Positions 8,397 through 16,863 of a DNA stretch of 64,000 bases are shown piece after piece. The position numbers were made by a program, and so were the translations under genes. How positions within the stretch are numbered: the first letter of the stretch is position 1; the number at the start of each line of letters is the position of its first letter. Source of the stretch: DASZWJ01 sp963813895 (GTDB lineage: Bacteria; Pseudomonadota; Gammaproteobacteria; JAURND01); contig CAWFAS010000003.1 in assembly GCA_963813895.1 (NCBI GenBank), positions 248,001 to 312,000 of the forward strand. The letters run 5' to 3'. Below the pieces are notes generated by a model. It had not been told where the DNA came from. It saw only the letters and a program-made list of their open reading frames with translations, and ran no database searches.

Positions 8397-9383
8397 ATGC
8401 CATTATCTCCTGAGCAAGAACGAGCATTAACTGCCTCATTTGAACCTATAATAAAGTTGTTATCTAATAGTGTCTTACCGGATTACGTACCTGGCATAAA
8501 AAGTGCATTAAATGAATTTATAGAAGGCATCAAATTTGATTGCGATGATGGATGTCTATCTTTTGATGAGGCACAACAGCTTGCCAACCATTTGAGGAAA
8601 TATATTGAGCACGCCATAAAATTGAATAGGCCAGAGCTAAATGTTAGGGCTCTCTGGATTAGAAATTTTTTGAAATATCAGTGTATAGGAGAGGTTAGTT
8701 GTTACAGTAAAGGTAGGCAACTAATGGGTTTAATATTTGCTGGCTGTACTTTTGCCTCGTTTTGGTTTATGCCTTATCTCACTGGAAAAAGCCCCCAGGA
8801 TATCTGGAGCAAAATAGGTCCGCTGTTTGCGCTGGCAATGGTGAGCTCTCTGGGTGGCCTCGTTGGTACTGTTGTAGCTGCTCCCATGGTTGCCCGATGG
8901 TCAATCAAAGGGCAATTTACAGGGGTTACTAATAATATTCATAGCTTTTTAAATAAGATGAGTGGTTCAAATAATCAGGATGAGCCAGCCAAAAATTATT
9001 TTCAATTAGCTGATAAGATTTTTAATGCGGTAAGACATAACAGGTCACACGATTATTTAATCACTCTAATCAATAGTAGTATGCAAAATATGTATGCTCA
9101 AGATAAAGTAGTTAGAGGAGATATAGAAAATGAAATGCAAGGAAAATTTTTACAACGCTTACTTGATGTTTATGTAAACGCAAATTTCGATCCAGAGCAC
9201 AAAGTAACGTTACGTACCTATTTACGTACTGTGAAACAACCACACGTATTCGCAGATGAAGATGAAAAACTGACGCGCAAAAACTCGCGGCTTGCTGAAA
9301 TAGAAGGTGTTATTAATAACGAACTGCTCGATCTAACAAAAGCAGATGACTCGGAACATGAGGCAATATTAAATATAAACTAG
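8397..9383 (+). CDS. Unknown two-helix membrane protein, effector-like
   Basis: 328 aa from ATG 8397 (MPLSPEQERALTASFEP), preceded by gagagga. An in-frame start 15 nt upstream is less likely because it would cover the ribosome-binding site. Residues ~1-100 are soluble and acidic/helical. Two hydrophobic segments follow (LMGLIFAGCTFASFWFMPYL, then FALAMVSSLGGLVGTVVAAP), and residues ~185-328 are soluble and charged. There is no signal peptide. I do not recognise the family. The two adjacent helices between soluble domains resemble the arrangement in several secreted effectors of intracellular bacteria that insert into host membranes, but that is only a shape argument. It stands alone between mobile-element remnants. 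Confidence 0.65.
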   Translation: MPLSPEQERALTASFEPIIKLLSNSVLPDYVPGIKSALNEFIEGIKFDCDDGCLSFDEAQQLANHLRKYIEHAIKLNRPELNVRALWIRNFLKYQCIGEVSCYSKGRQLMGLIFAGCTFASFWFMPYLTGKSPQDIWSKIGPLFALAMVSSLGGLVGTVVAAPMVARWSIKGQFTGVTNNIHSFLNKMSGSNNQDEPAKNYFQLADKIFNAVRHNRSHDYLITLINSSMQNMYAQDKVVRGDIENEMQGKFLQRLLDVYVNANFDPEHKVTLRTYLRTVKQPHVFADEDEKLTRKNSRLAEIEGVINNELLDLTKADDSEHEAILNIN

Positions 9384-9583
9384 CAAGAATCGTAGCAACG
9401 TGTTAACGGCTTCTTTTTCATAGCGCTTTACGTCACGTGAATTAGCTTTACGAAAACTGATAATACGAACACCTCAGGAATAGGAGTAAAAGTAAGCGTC
9501 AAATAACCCACATACTTCCGTAGTTTACAATATTCATTATACCATCATACTGCCCTTCAGCTTCTAACCTTAAGGGAAATATT

Positions 9584-9904
9584 ATGAAACTCACCAAATC
9601 TCTTTCAGCATCAAAAAAATCAGCTGACATAGTTCCGGCTTCGCCAGAGCATTCGCTCAAGCCATTAGATTGGAAAACAATAATGCATGAATGGGAATCG
9701 AGCGGGCTTTCTCAGAGAGAATTCTGTGAAAAAAAATCATTAGCTTACACCAGCTTTATGTATAATCATAGGGTCAAGCCTGGATTTATGCCTCATTTTT
9801 TTCACACAGATGAGCATCGTGAGTTGTTTTTAAACCTGTTGGCTGATATCCACCAACGTTTTAGCATTCAAATCCATGCTTATTGCCTGAAGAAAATGGC
9901 ATAA
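9584..9904 (+). pseudogene. Chimeric transposase remnant: IS66 accessory (TnpA-like) start fused to Y1-transposase (RAYT) start
   Basis: Residues ~27-65 (WKTIMHEWESSGLSQREFCE, then KKSLAYTSFMYNHR) match the N-terminus of IS66-type accessory proteins (SGLSQxxFCxxxxLxxxxFxxWR). From there the frame changes family: PGFMPHFFHTDEHRELFL and RFSIQIHAYCL match the start of REP-associated Y1 (IS200-like) transposases, which normally continue M-x-N-H-x-H with the catalytic HUH histidines. Here the frame instead ends in KKMA, just before the 3' boundary of the group II intron. Neither transposase can be active. The fusion probably arose from one element inserting in the other. Confidence 0.55.
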
Positions 9905-9982
9905 AGGTGAGTAGACCAGCGGAACTGCCCCTCTGGCCCCTCGCAGAACCGTACTTAACACTCTCGTGTTATACGGCTCCCA

Positions 9983-10660
9983 TTAAATGGACACAGTTGT
10001 AATACCTATTCTCCAATGCGCGAATAGACTCTTATGTTTCACCGCAAACTCCGCCATACACCTCGTTGCGTAGGTTTTCCGGTTCGCCAGCTTCGCATAT
10101 TTCCTCATACTCCACATTGTGAGCGTTCGGTTAAATCTCTGGAATACTTTATTTAGCGCTGATTTGGTGAATTTTCCATAATAGTTAATCCACCCTTGTA
10201 TCTTTGGATTGAGCCACTTCGCCAGTTCTTGCAGACTTAGGTTGCTTTTGTTCCTTACATTCAGCTCCCTAATTTCCTGTGTAATGGCTTTTTCTGCTTT
10301 TGGACTTATTGCTGGTAGAAAACTTCCAAATATTTCTTTTGTCTTCCTGTTTTCTGCTCTCCTTACTCGAAATTCATATCCCAGAAATTCAAAGCTTGTA
10401 TTGCCAGTATAGGCTTCCTTTCGACCGCCATCTTTGCAGTACACTATCTTTGTTTTCTCTGGATGTATTTCAAGCTTGCATTCCCTAAACCGCTGTTCAA
10501 GCTCACTTAACAAAGTCTCAGCCTGTTCTTTGGTTTTACAATGGCAGATTCCATCATCAGCATAGCGACACCACAGTGATTCTGGATGATACTTTGTCAT
10601 CCATACATCAAAAACGTAGTGCAAATATAAATTACTTAGCAGCGGACTAATGACCCCGCC
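9983..10660 (-). pseudogene. ltrA: Group II intron reverse transcriptase/maturase, C-terminal half
   Basis: Minus-strand frame beginning GGVISPLLSNLYLHYVFDVW, i.e. directly after the RIT insertion. It carries the catalytic YADD (LWCRYADDGICHCKT) and then the maturase X domain (LNPKIQGWINYYGKFTKSAL), but no HNH endonuclease at the C-terminus. Joined with 14143-14718 across one copy of the 5-bp target duplication it gives a continuous 417-aa protein. The gene is split, so no active maturase is made from this copy while the RIT is present. Confidence 0.9.
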
Positions 10661-10735
10661 TTATGCGAAGTAGGACATTATGCAAAGTAAATTACTTAGG
10701 TTATTAAAAAATAATGATTTTACTTTTATTTACTT
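10661..10735. repeat. RIT left end with repeated recombinase-site motifs
   Basis: Contains ttatgcgaag at the very end, then ttatgcaaagtaaatt direct, and further in the same motif inverted (tttactttgcataa). The mirror arrangement exists at the right end (14029-14137), which additionally has the outermost palindrome ttatgcaaagctttgcataa. These are likely recombinase binding sites. Confidence 0.7.
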
Positions 10736-10755
10736 TGCATAATTTCTCATGGTGT

Positions 10756-11769
10756 TTATTTTAACTCAGACAGCCACGAAAGCAATGCTTGATCTTTGCT
10801 CCAATCAGGCAGATTACTTTCAATTAAATCAGGATAAAGATTTTCAACAGCTTTTCTTTTGGTTTCAGTATCTGCCCTGGCATATATCTCTGTGGTCTTC
10901 AGGTCAACGTGACCAAGAAAATCACGGATATAGATGAGATTAACACCCGCTTGTAATAAATGCATCGCCTTTGAATGGCGAAGCATATGGGCATGTACTT
11001 TTAAAGGTACTATGGTTGATTTTTTTCTGGCAGATTCAACATACTTTGCAATTATGTAAGACACGCCTTCTTTTGTCAGTTTCCTATGTTGGTTATTTGT
11101 GAATAGTGGATTTTCATTTTTCCAAGTTTTATCTAAGTTATTTTCCGACAAATAATTTTTTAATAAAGAAGCTGTATTTTTCATGATAGGTACCCGTCTG
11201 ATTTTATTTCCTTTGCCAGTTAACGTAATAACAACGGGTTCTTGTAAACTAACATCACCGATCTTCAGATCACATACTTCCTGCACGCGTGCTCCAGAAT
11301 CATATAAGACCGCCATTAACGTTAAATCACGTCTACCCCTCAACGTATGTTTGTCGGGCTGCTCCAAAAGTAATTTCATAGCTTCTGGAGTCAGATATTC
11401 CACAATTTTTTTCTGTGCTTTTTTAATGGGGATAGCTGTGATCTTTTGAAAATTAAATATACCAGCAGGCTCTTCTGCCTGTAAATATCTAAAAAAAGAA
11501 TGAATAGCCGCTAGTCTTTGATTTCGAGTGGATATGCTACATTTTCTGTCTGTTTCCAGCCACTGTAAAAAATCAATCAACCATTGGCTTGAGAGAATAC
11601 TAATAGTGATTTTTTCTGCCGAAATTTTTTTAATCTCTTGACAGTAATTAATCAATAATTTAAATGTATCTCGATAAGAGTGAATAGTATTTTTGCTGAC
11701 ATTTTTCTGCGTTGGCAAGTAAATGGAAAGAAATTCAGTTAGGTATTTTGCAAAATCAGTGGGTTTCAT
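10756..11769 (-). CDS. ritC: RIT tyrosine recombinase, third gene (RitC-like)
   Basis: 337 aa from ATG 11769, which follows GGAGGTG 7 nt upstream; an earlier TTG is possible but would bury that site. The N-terminal ~110 residues form a SAM-like core-binding domain (TEFLSIYLPTQKNVSKNTIH). The catalytic domain shows the first Arg in YDSGARVQEVCDLKI, HMLRHSKAMHLLQ for the H-x-x-R box, a later HVDLKTTEIYARAD with the nucleophilic Tyr. All catalytic residues are present. The gene overlaps the end of the middle recombinase gene by 14 nt, so the three are probably translated as one operon. Its role is movement of the RIT element together with the other two. Confidence 0.9.
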   Translation of the reverse strand: MKPTDFAKYLTEFLSIYLPTQKNVSKNTIHSYRDTFKLLINYCQEIKKISAEKITISILSSQWLIDFLQWLETDRKCSISTRNQRLAAIHSFFRYLQAEEPAGIFNFQKITAIPIKKAQKKIVEYLTPEAMKLLLEQPDKHTLRGRRDLTLMAVLYDSGARVQEVCDLKIGDVSLQEPVVITLTGKGNKIRRVPIMKNTASLLKNYLSENNLDKTWKNENPLFTNNQHRKLTKEGVSYIIAKYVESARKKSTIVPLKVHAHMLRHSKAMHLLQAGVNLIYIRDFLGHVDLKTTEIYARADTETKRKAVENLYPDLIESNLPDWSKDQALLSWLSELK

Positions 11770-12742
11770 TGGTTTCACCTCCAAGCATGGGGATGATGTT
11801 TGGATACTGAGTCTCTATTTTTAACGTGATGTGAGGGAATACATCGGCAGTTAAGCGGAGGTAATAGGCAGTTTCGTTGAATGAGTCGTGTCCCATATAG
11901 GTTTTTAACAGAGGCAGGTAAACAGTGAGATCTTTTTCTTCTTCAGCCCATTTTTTTAAGCAATGCACGGCATAAACGTGTCGAAAGTCATAAATGCGTG
12001 GGCCATGTCCTCTGCCGCCATGGGAAATTTTGGCACGCCATAAAAATCTGCGGAAGTTATGATAAAGATTAGTTTTTGTCATGGGTTTACCATGCAATGC
12101 TGGAAAATAATAATCACTTTCGGCTGAGTTTAGGTGCACTTTTTTTGAGAAATTTCGACATAGATCCGTTAGAAAGGCGGACATAGGCACCAATCGGCAA
12201 TTATCTTTTTTAGCGTGATGGATGCTGAGGACACCGTCTTTTAGATCAACATCTGCAACTTTAAGCAGTCTGGCTTCGGATAATCTCAATCCGCATAGAT
12301 AGATCATGCGAAAAATCACAGGCATAATCAGGTGCCGATAGGGACATTCGCAACAATACTGACATCGGTCGGTTTCAGAGAAAAATTTTTCCAATTCTTC
12401 AATAGTATAAATATACGGTATATATTGTTTTGCGCTAGGATAATAACCTTTGGCTAAGACATAAGCGTTCATTCCGATAGAATCGAGATATTTTCCAAAT
12501 TGCCGAATGACAGAAGCACGCGAGCTTTGGTTGGCTTGTGCCTCATAAGTTTTTTTGCTGCACCAATCAAGTACCATTTCCTTAGTCAGAATAGTCGCTT
12601 GAGGATATTTATCTAATGTAAATTGATCGAAACGTTTTAAATGCCCGGCATCAGTATCATACTTGTATCCAATAGCCTGTTTTAATTTTAAATGATTTTG
12701 AATATGATCCTTGAAAGGGCCGGTATAATTAAAATTATTCAT
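11756..12742 (-). CDS. ritB: RIT tyrosine recombinase, middle gene (RitB-like)
   Basis: 328 aa if ATG 12742 (MNNFNYTGPFKDH) is used; a TTG 18 nt upstream is the alternative. The start overlaps the stop region of the first recombinase gene (ATGAATAA). The catalytic domain has the first Arg in MIYLCGLRLSEARLLKV, the second box as YDFRHVYAVHCLKKW, where the usual His two residues before Phe-Arg is Tyr, and the nucleophile region YMGHDSFNETAYYLRLT. A cluster of cysteines (DRCQYCCECPYRH) near residue 150 could bind metal, which is unusual for tyrosine recombinases. It is the most diverged of the three and may have a structural or accessory role in the recombination complex. Confidence 0.9.
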   Translation of the reverse strand: MNNFNYTGPFKDHIQNHLKLKQAIGYKYDTDAGHLKRFDQFTLDKYPQATILTKEMVLDWCSKKTYEAQANQSSRASVIRQFGKYLDSIGMNAYVLAKGYYPSAKQYIPYIYTIEELEKFFSETDRCQYCCECPYRHLIMPVIFRMIYLCGLRLSEARLLKVADVDLKDGVLSIHHAKKDNCRLVPMSAFLTDLCRNFSKKVHLNSAESDYYFPALHGKPMTKTNLYHNFRRFLWRAKISHGGRGHGPRIYDFRHVYAVHCLKKWAEEEKDLTVYLPLLKTYMGHDSFNETAYYLRLTADVFPHITLKIETQYPNIIPMLGGETNETH

Positions 12743-13970
12743 GATGAATACCCTCCCCAAAAGTCATTGCACATTCTCTTAGTTTCTTCGTATCAACTTT
12801 TAAATAAACTGCCGTGGAGTCAGTATCCATATGACCGAGAATGTCAGAAATAACAGCAAGCGGTGTGTCCTTTTCCAAAAGATGACTGGCCATCGTATGT
12901 CGAAGGGAATGCATCCCTCTTCTTTTTTTCAAAGTAGGTAGATGCGCCAGCTCCATATAATGTTTAATGATCTGAGCTAAATGATCGTCTTCTGCAAAGG
13001 GACCAAAAGGAGCCATGTGCTTGACAAAAATAAAGGGGCTGTCTATTTTAGGTCTACCGTGCTTGAGGTAATCAATTACCGCCCAGCCTACTTCTGGAGT
13101 TAACGGAAGAACAGTAGGGGTTTTCGTCTTAGATTGAGTGAAAATTAATTTTTTCTCTTCCCATTTAAAATTTTCCATTTTTAAATGTTTAATATCCAGG
13201 CATCGCATCCCCAAACAACAGGCTAACAAAATGATGGCATAATCTCGTTTACCCTTTGGACTTCCTCTATCAATAGCGGCGATCAATTTTTTCAATTCAT
13301 CGATTGTCCATACAGATGGAATACGAGTTTGCTTTCTGGCTTGAACCATTGGTGTTTTTGCTGCAAAATCAATCGCAACCTCCTCTGTTTTTAAAAGGAA
13401 ACGAAAAAATGCGCGCAAGGAACAAATATTTTGTTCCACGGTTTTATAGGCGTAACCAGATAAAGTTTTAATATAATTATGAATGAATGCGAGATTAATT
13501 TTCTGACAGCTGATAATTTGCTGTGAAGCGAGGTAATCCATAAATCTTGCAGATTGTTTAACATAATGATCAATGGTTACTTCAGAATAGCCATTATCTA
13601 CGCAATAGGATTTAAATCGATGACTGATAGTTAAAAAATGGGGTTCAGTTAAAATTTCTTTGTGCTTAAAATATCGACGTAAAATGGCATGATGGAGTTG
13701 AAAGTCTCCAATTACCCGTATGATGCGGAGTTCTTGAACTTCTGATTGGGAAAGTTTACGGTTAGAATCTTTTTCAAGAATATGAAAATACTTTTCGAGA
13801 AAATCCATTCCTAAACTTTCAGAAAAAAAGGGTTCATCGCGTTCTTGTGCAAATCCTAATAACATTTGCCAGCGTCTACGATAAAACTTCATGGAACCTT
13901 CAGTGTAACCTAGACGAAGCATTTCTTGCTCCAAATCACGGAGCAGATCAATCAATGGTTTATTTTGCAT
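12735..13970 (-). CDS. ritA: RIT tyrosine recombinase, first gene (RitA-like)
   Basis: 411 aa from ATG 13970. Residues ~1-110 are an extra N-terminal helical region, ~110-200 a core-binding domain, and ~220-400 the catalytic domain. The first Arg is in LACCLGMRCLDIKHLK, the H-x-x-R box is MHSLRHTMASHLLEK, and the Tyr is in HMDTDSTAVYLKVDT. The three-gene order with 4-30 nt overlaps is the RIT arrangement, and this gene is promoter-proximal. The promoter should lie in the ~70 bp before it, next to the terminal repeats, so recombinase binding at the end could repress expression (inference). Confidence 0.9.
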   Translation of the reverse strand: MQNKPLIDLLRDLEQEMLRLGYTEGSMKFYRRRWQMLLGFAQERDEPFFSESLGMDFLEKYFHILEKDSNRKLSQSEVQELRIIRVIGDFQLHHAILRRYFKHKEILTEPHFLTISHRFKSYCVDNGYSEVTIDHYVKQSARFMDYLASQQIISCQKINLAFIHNYIKTLSGYAYKTVEQNICSLRAFFRFLLKTEEVAIDFAAKTPMVQARKQTRIPSVWTIDELKKLIAAIDRGSPKGKRDYAIILLACCLGMRCLDIKHLKMENFKWEEKKLIFTQSKTKTPTVLPLTPEVGWAVIDYLKHGRPKIDSPFIFVKHMAPFGPFAEDDHLAQIIKHYMELAHLPTLKKRRGMHSLRHTMASHLLEKDTPLAVISDILGHMDTDSTAVYLKVDTKKLRECAMTFGEGIHHE

Positions 13971-14028
13971 AAAAATATCTCCTAGAAATGATAATTAGAG
14001 TGCTAGACTCTATTATCGCTCTAGGCTA

Positions 14029-14137
14029 TTATGCAAAGTAAATTGAAATGAAGTTGTTGAATTAATGGGAAACTTTAAGAACTACTTTGCATAATTACTT
14101 TCTTCGCATAAGGTGGATTATGCAAAGCTTTGCATAA
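14029..14137. repeat. RIT right end with repeated recombinase-site motifs
   Basis: Contains ttatgcaaagtaaatt (14029-), the inverted copy actactttgcataa (14082-14095), cttcgcataa and the outer palindrome ttatgcaaagctttgcataa (14118-14137). It matches the left end in inverted orientation with a different outer spacing. Confidence 0.7.
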
Positions 14138-14718
14138 CCGCCCTGGGGTGTTCCGGTATCCCTGCTTTTGACAGTTCCGTCCGGCAACTCCACGGGGGCT
14201 TTTATCCATCGCTCTAAATACAATAATATACATTTATTGTCGGTATGTTGACGCACCGCTTTCATCAACAGATCATGGTCTATGTTGTCAAATAGCCCTT
14301 TTATATCAAACTCTATGAGCCAGTCGTAACTCCAGCACCGCTTTCGTGTGACCCCTATAGCATCCAGCGCCGATTTGTTCGGTCTGTATCCATATGAGTC
14401 TTCCAAAAAGTGTGGCTCTACTAATGGTTCAAACATCAGCTTGATCGTCATTTGCGCTATTCTATCCGATACAGTCGGCACTCCAAGCAGTCTTGTTCCT
14501 CCCTGCTTCTTAGGGATTTCTACCCCTCTCACAGCTGGCGGAAAATAGCTGCCTGAGCTGAGTCTGTTCCAGATTTTGTATAGGTTCTTACTCAGTTTCT
14601 TATCAAAGTCGAGCAAGGATTCTCGGTCTATTCCAGCACCACCTTTGTTCTCTTTGACTCGTTGATAAGCCTCCCATACTAACCTCTTTGATATTACAAA
14701 TGGTTTTGGTTTATCCAC
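14138..14718 (-). pseudogene. ltrA: Group II intron reverse transcriptase, N-terminal half
   Basis: From ATG 14718 (MDKPKPFVISKRLVWEAYQ) the frame shows RT0-RT4 blocks: KENKGGAGIDRESL, GVEIPKKQGGTRLLGVPTVS and YDWLIEFDIKGLFDNIDHDL (with the first catalytic Asp), ending at GTPQGG where the RIT element begins. A short read-through into RIT sequence adds a meaningless tail. The other half, with YADD, is at 9983-10660. Splicing of this intron copy must rely on another maturase if it happens at all. Confidence 0.9.
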
Positions 14719-15226
14719 TTCTTATCCTCTTTTCAAGTTCCGAAATTGACAACCACATTTAACGCTGCCCCTTCGCTCCACTCCCATTACAGGAGTTTCA
14801 TCACTACTACGAACAGCTCCGTCACAGTTTCTGGCATCGATACTCTCACTCTTGAGATTTTACCCCTTGAGTTTCTCTCTTTTGCATCCAGATAACTGCT
14901 TCCCGCAGTTCCACATTAAAGCCCAGGTTAGGCTCGTGCCATCTCTACGCCGAACGCCACATACTCAGTAAGCAGGTTGCCTGTATGTTTGTCCCAAAAT
15001 ATCTGGAAGATTTTGATTTTGACGTTACTTAGGTCTAACGACGCTTCAACAATGGTTCAGTTTTATTCACCTTCCTAACCCCTACCTCGCCAGTTTTCCG
15101 CTGGCTTTACTTAACGCTCACTACCGTTTTCCTTGAACAGCAGCTTAAGTTGGTTTGTGACCGACTCCTGCAAGCAGATCACGGCGGGCCTTCCGCCATC
15201 TTTATTGTAGCTTTGCTACGGCGCAC
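14719..15226 (-). ncRNA. Group II intron 5' ribozyme region (domains I-III)
   Basis: About 500 bases between the intron 5' end and the RT start carry no credible ORF. They contain many short complementary segments as expected of ribozyme domains I-III, but I did not fold them. Domain V and VI are on the other side of the RT (9907-9976). Confidence 0.65.
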
Positions 15227-15314
15227 TCCAGATTGTACCCCTCTCGGAATGGCTTACATCCCTACTGCGACATGTTCCAAAATGGAACATATCAACCAAT
15301 ATGGCACGTTTAGT

Positions 15315-16346
15315 CTATATTTCACCCAATAATTGAGCAATAACTTCAGGGCTGGGCAACTGGCCTTTTAGCTCTTTCGGCAACTTAGTAAAAACCTGAT
15401 ATTGAGCAACGCCAATGGGTTTGTTGGCATCATGTAAAGTATATTCAACAATAGTTTTACGCTTGCTTTTGCAAAGGATAATACCTATGGATGGATTTTC
15501 CTCTGGTAATTTAACCTGCATATCCAAAGCACGAAGGTAAAATTGCATCTTTCCTACATGTTCAGGTTCAAATTCCCCTATTTTCAATTCTACGGCTACC
15601 AATGCCTTCAAATGGCGATGATATAGCAAAATATCAATGAAAAACTCCCGATCGTCCACTTCCAGCTTATATTGGCTACCAACAAATGTGAAAATCCCAC
15701 CCATTTCTCTAAGAAAGTGCTCTACTTTGGCCAATAATGCTTGCTCCAACTCACGTTCACTATGGGCTTCACCTAATTCTAAAAAGTCAAAAATGTACTC
15801 ATCCTTAACAGCTAGTTTAGCTTGCGCTTTTATTTCTTTAGGCAGCGTATTTTCAAAATTATTTTGATTTAAAAGGGTTTTTTCGTAAGTTTGATTTTCG
15901 ATTTGGTGCGAAAGGACATTTTTTGACCAACCAAATTTGCGAGTCATTCGTAGATAAAACTCACGCTGCAGATTATCTTTGCATTGATCCATAATAATGA
16001 GGTTATTTGTCCAGCTAATTTCTCTCACCAGTGGTGAGAGTTTTTGGTTTTGGTGGTAAGTTTCGTAAAATAAACGCATGCGCCATAAATTAGGAGCAGA
16101 AAAACCTTTTATTCCAGGGAAATCTATTTGTAAATCATAGGCTAATTGTTCTACCACAGATTTACCCCATCCTTCTACCTGCTGACGTTCAATGATCACT
16201 TTGCCAATGTCCCAATATAGCCCAAGCAACGTTTTGTTAACTGTTTTCAACGCTTCGTATTGCGCCTGAGTGATACGAGTCTTGATTTCCTTCAGGAGGT
16301 TAGCATAATTCTTTGTGTGGCTTGTTAACTTCATTGAGACACTCAA
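15315..16346 (-). CDS. DUF1016 / YhcG-family PD-(D/E)XK nuclease-fold protein
   Basis: 343 aa with TTG 16346 or, more conventionally, 339 aa from ATG 16334. The N-terminal domain (VNKTLLGLYWDIGKVIIERQ, GFSAPNLWRMRLFYETY) and the C-terminal domain with FFIDILLYHRHLKALVAVEL match YhcG proteins. The D-I-x(12)-V-E-L-K spacing is the PD-(D/E)XK active-site signature, intact here. Family members are common on mobile elements and near restriction or defence genes; their substrate is not settled. The start overlaps the stop of an upstream start-less frame (16343-16630), suggesting the upstream gene was truncated. It lies at the distal end of the minus-strand integrative element, next to the group II intron. 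Confidence 0.85.
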   Translation of the reverse strand: MSVSMKLTSHTKNYANLLKEIKTRITQAQYEALKTVNKTLLGLYWDIGKVIIERQQVEGWGKSVVEQLAYDLQIDFPGIKGFSAPNLWRMRLFYETYHQNQKLSPLVREISWTNNLIIMDQCKDNLQREFYLRMTRKFGWSKNVLSHQIENQTYEKTLLNQNNFENTLPKEIKAQAKLAVKDEYIFDFLELGEAHSERELEQALLAKVEHFLREMGGIFTFVGSQYKLEVDDREFFIDILLYHRHLKALVAVELKIGEFEPEHVGKMQFYLRALDMQVKLPEENPSIGIILCKSKRKTIVEYTLHDANKPIGVAQYQVFTKLPKELKGQLPSPEVIAQLLGEI

Positions 16347-16630
16347 TCCTGATTTTTTCGGTTATCTTGTAGCAAAGAAAGTGTTTTAGCAAAAAACCCA
16401 ATCCTGATAAACCCCAGGTCTTCTTCTTTTGCCGGTGATAAGACTGCGCTTACTTTATTCCACATACCTGGAAAAATTTCTTTGTCCACATCAACTTGAA
16501 TCGTTTTTAAACTGTTTTCCCAGTCGGTATAATTAGTGTTTTTATCATAGGGTTTGCCATATGATATAAATAAACTTCCATTTAATATTTTCAGTAAGAC
16601 CCCACCGGATAGTGAGGTCTTATAATCAAG
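16343..16630 (-). pseudogene. Start-less 95-codon frame upstream of the DUF1016 gene
   Basis: Open from after a stop at 16631 to a TGA at 16343, reading LNGSLFISYGKPYDKNTNY, TDWENSLKTIQVDVDKEIFP and GMWNKVSAVLSP. The composition is protein-like, with many Asp/Asn/Tyr, and the frame ends in an overlap with the DUF1016 start. It has no ATG/GTG/TTG before the Met in FPGMWNK, so it looks like the 3' part of a truncated gene. Family not recognised. Confidence 0.35.
16595..16622 (-). terminator. Hairpin after the 69-aa gene
   Basis: The arms taagaccccac and gtgaggtctta pair over 11 bp with one wobble around a 6-nt loop, 30 nt beyond the stop of the 16654-16863 gene. No T-run follows on the minus strand, so termination may be weak or Rho-dependent. 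Confidence 0.45.
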
Positions 16631-16653
16631 TCACTATATTAGCTTGTAATATT

Positions 16654-16863
16654 CTATAATCTCTTCAGATCATCTAAATATTCATCAACCACCCATAGTG
16701 CATGATAAAGCGTATGATTATCTATTTCTACCTCATCCCGCACAAATTCAACCGCAAACATGATGCAGGATATAACCGCTTTAGCTTTGGTAATTTTTTC
16801 GTAGATTTTGTCTTTTAGATCAATCAAATCAATGGCAGGATTAGAAATGGTGTGATAATCCAT
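16654..16863 (-). CDS. Small protein of an integrative element (69 aa), unknown
   Basis: ATG 16863 follows a strong AAGGAG 9 nt upstream. The 69-aa product is acidic and helical, with NPAIDLIDLKDKIYEKI, a cysteine-containing hydrophobic centre and HALWVVDEYLDDLKRL at the end. It resembles small proteins found in prophage and plasmid accessory operons, but I cannot name the family. The notable point is its leader: the ribosome-binding site lies in a segment (16874-16883) perfectly complementary to an upstream segment (16929-16938), with terminator-like hairpins between, so expression is probably controlled by RNA structure. Confidence 0.6.
   Translation of the reverse strand: MDYHTISNPAIDLIDLKDKIYEKITKAKAVISCIMFAVEFVRDEVEIDNHTLYHALWVVDEYLDDLKRL

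Larger units (their letters stand above)
10661..14137 (-). mobile_element. RIT element (recombinases in trio) inserted in the group II intron RT gene
   Basis: Three overlapping tyrosine recombinase genes in one orientation are the hallmark of RIT elements. The element interrupts the RT gene between the two halves of its TPQGG/GVISP motif and is flanked by the 5-bp direct repeat CCGCC (10656-10660, 14138-14142). Its ends share ttatgcgaag...ttatgcaaagta in inverted orientation, with extra inner copies of ttatgcaaagtaaatt at both ends. The element length is 3477 bp. RIT elements are known as widespread but poorly understood; here the boundaries are unusually clear because the target frame can be rebuilt. 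Confidence 0.9.
9907..15226 (-). mobile_element. Group II intron (minus strand), interrupted by a RIT element
   Basis: On the minus strand the 5' end reads GTGCGCC (15226), matching the GUGYG start of group II introns. After the reverse transcriptase comes a domain V hairpin (gagccgtataacacgagagt...gtacggttct, ~9941-9976) and domain VI ending near ctactcac (9907). The intron RNA would be about 1.84 kb once the 3482-bp RIT insertion is removed, a normal size for an intron with an endonuclease-lacking RT. Exon boundaries are inferred from the conserved ends only. The 5' structural region, 14719-15226, is noncoding. Confidence 0.8.
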
